A stretch of 13,669 bases of DNA from NCBI GenBank assembly GCA_964534315.1, contig CAZHOV010000153.1, positions 1 to 13,669 on the forward strand, given 5' to 3'. Below, one piece after another: positions 13,470 to 13,669 of the stretch. The stretch comes from CAZHOV01 sp964534315 (lineage in GTDB: Bacteria > Bacteroidota > Bacteroidia > Chitinophagales > Saprospiraceae). The notes under the pieces are model-generated. The model searched no databases. It had not been told where the DNA came from and saw only the letters and a program-made list of their open reading frames with translations. The position numbers were made by a program, and so were the translations under genes. Positions within the stretch are counted from its first letter, which is position 1, and the number at the start of each line of letters is the position of its first letter.

Positions 13470-13669
13470 CAAGTGGAAAGTAGGAAGTAGGAAGTAGCAA
13501 GTGGAAAGTAGGAAGTAGGAAGTAGGAAGTAGGAAGTAGGAAGTAGGAAGTGGAAAGTAGGAAGTAGCAAGTAGGAAGTGGAAAGTAGGAAAGTAGGAAA
13601 GTAGGAAAGTAGGAAAGTAGGAAGTAGCAAGTGGAAAGTAGGAAGTAGGAAGTAGGAAGTAGGAAGTAG
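13466..13669. repeat. Long tandem array of 7-mers (GTAGGAA and variants)
   Basis: About 28 units of GTAGGAA, GTAGCAA and GTGGAAA, with four successive 8-bp GTAGGAAA units near 13580-13617. The array continues to the window end, so its full length is unknown. Higher-order order is visible: the block GTAGCAA-GTGGAAA-GTAGGAA recurs at 13486, 13566 (with GTAGGAA between) and 13622. The stop codon of the preceding gene (13467-13469) forms part of the first unit (TTAGCAA). Confidence 0.97.

Noticed and set aside
13032..13472. Minus-strand open frame of 146 codons
   Set aside because: Lies fully antisense to the membrane-protein gene, has no family features, and is explained by the C-rich codon use of the plus-strand gene.

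Overview
The window looks like chromosomal DNA of a member of the Bacteroidota, possibly the Saprospiria. This is inferred from the protein families (SigZ-type ECF sigma factor, adjacent deoxynucleoside kinase and FolK, Bacteroidota-type low-molecular-weight phosphatase next to ArsM), a TTG-N20-TATTTTTG promoter of the Bacteroidota kind, AT-rich intergenic DNA, weak ribosome binding sites, and arrays of 7-8 bp tandem repeats between genes. No rRNA, tRNA, CRISPR array, transposase or phage gene was seen.

Layout. 1-206: an array of ten 8-mers followed by degenerate DNA. 207-2320 (+): a GT4-type glycosyltransferase whose normal start codon appears to be missing, then an MscS-type mechanosensitive channel. 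4398-2354 (-): sigZ, arsM and an LMW phosphatase/arsenate reductase-like gene, with an 8-mer array in the sigZ-arsM gap. 4536-5947 (+), divergent from sigZ: an exported rhodanese overlapping a membrane sterol-desaturase-family hydroxylase. The two divergent transcripts share a facing-apart 16-bp motif in the 137-bp intergenic region. 5960-6213: a nested inverted-repeat element with a 27-bp perfect hairpin. 6618-6214 (-): a coiled-coil lipoprotein. 6786-9713 (+): a two-AAA-module Clp-like unfoldase with an unrecognised N-terminal domain, then a deoxynucleoside kinase. 10332-9844 (-): FolK, convergent to the kinase. 10471-11064 (+): a TetR-family regulator with a palindromic operator inside its own promoter. 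11179-11290: a second relative of the inverted-repeat element. 11382-12912 (+): an alpha/beta hydrolase and a secreted protein. 12969-13469 (+): a small membrane protein, followed to the window end by about 28 copies of a 7-mer.

How the genes may work together. The sigZ-arsM-phosphatase operon and the divergent rhodanese-hydroxylase pair look like one stress module, plausibly for arsenic. ArsM would methylate arsenite, the phosphatase-like protein may reduce arsenate, and SigZ, whose tail carries a Cys-Cys pair, may switch on both arms. No ArsR repressor, arsenite pump or anti-sigma gene is visible. The Clp-like protein is the other item of note: it lacks a ClpB middle domain, has an IGF sequence where ClpA and ClpC carry their ClpP-docking loop, has lost the first-ring arginine fingers, and has a shortened second pore loop. 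The remaining genes (kinase, FolK, MscS, FolK-linked metabolism) are ordinary housekeeping functions.
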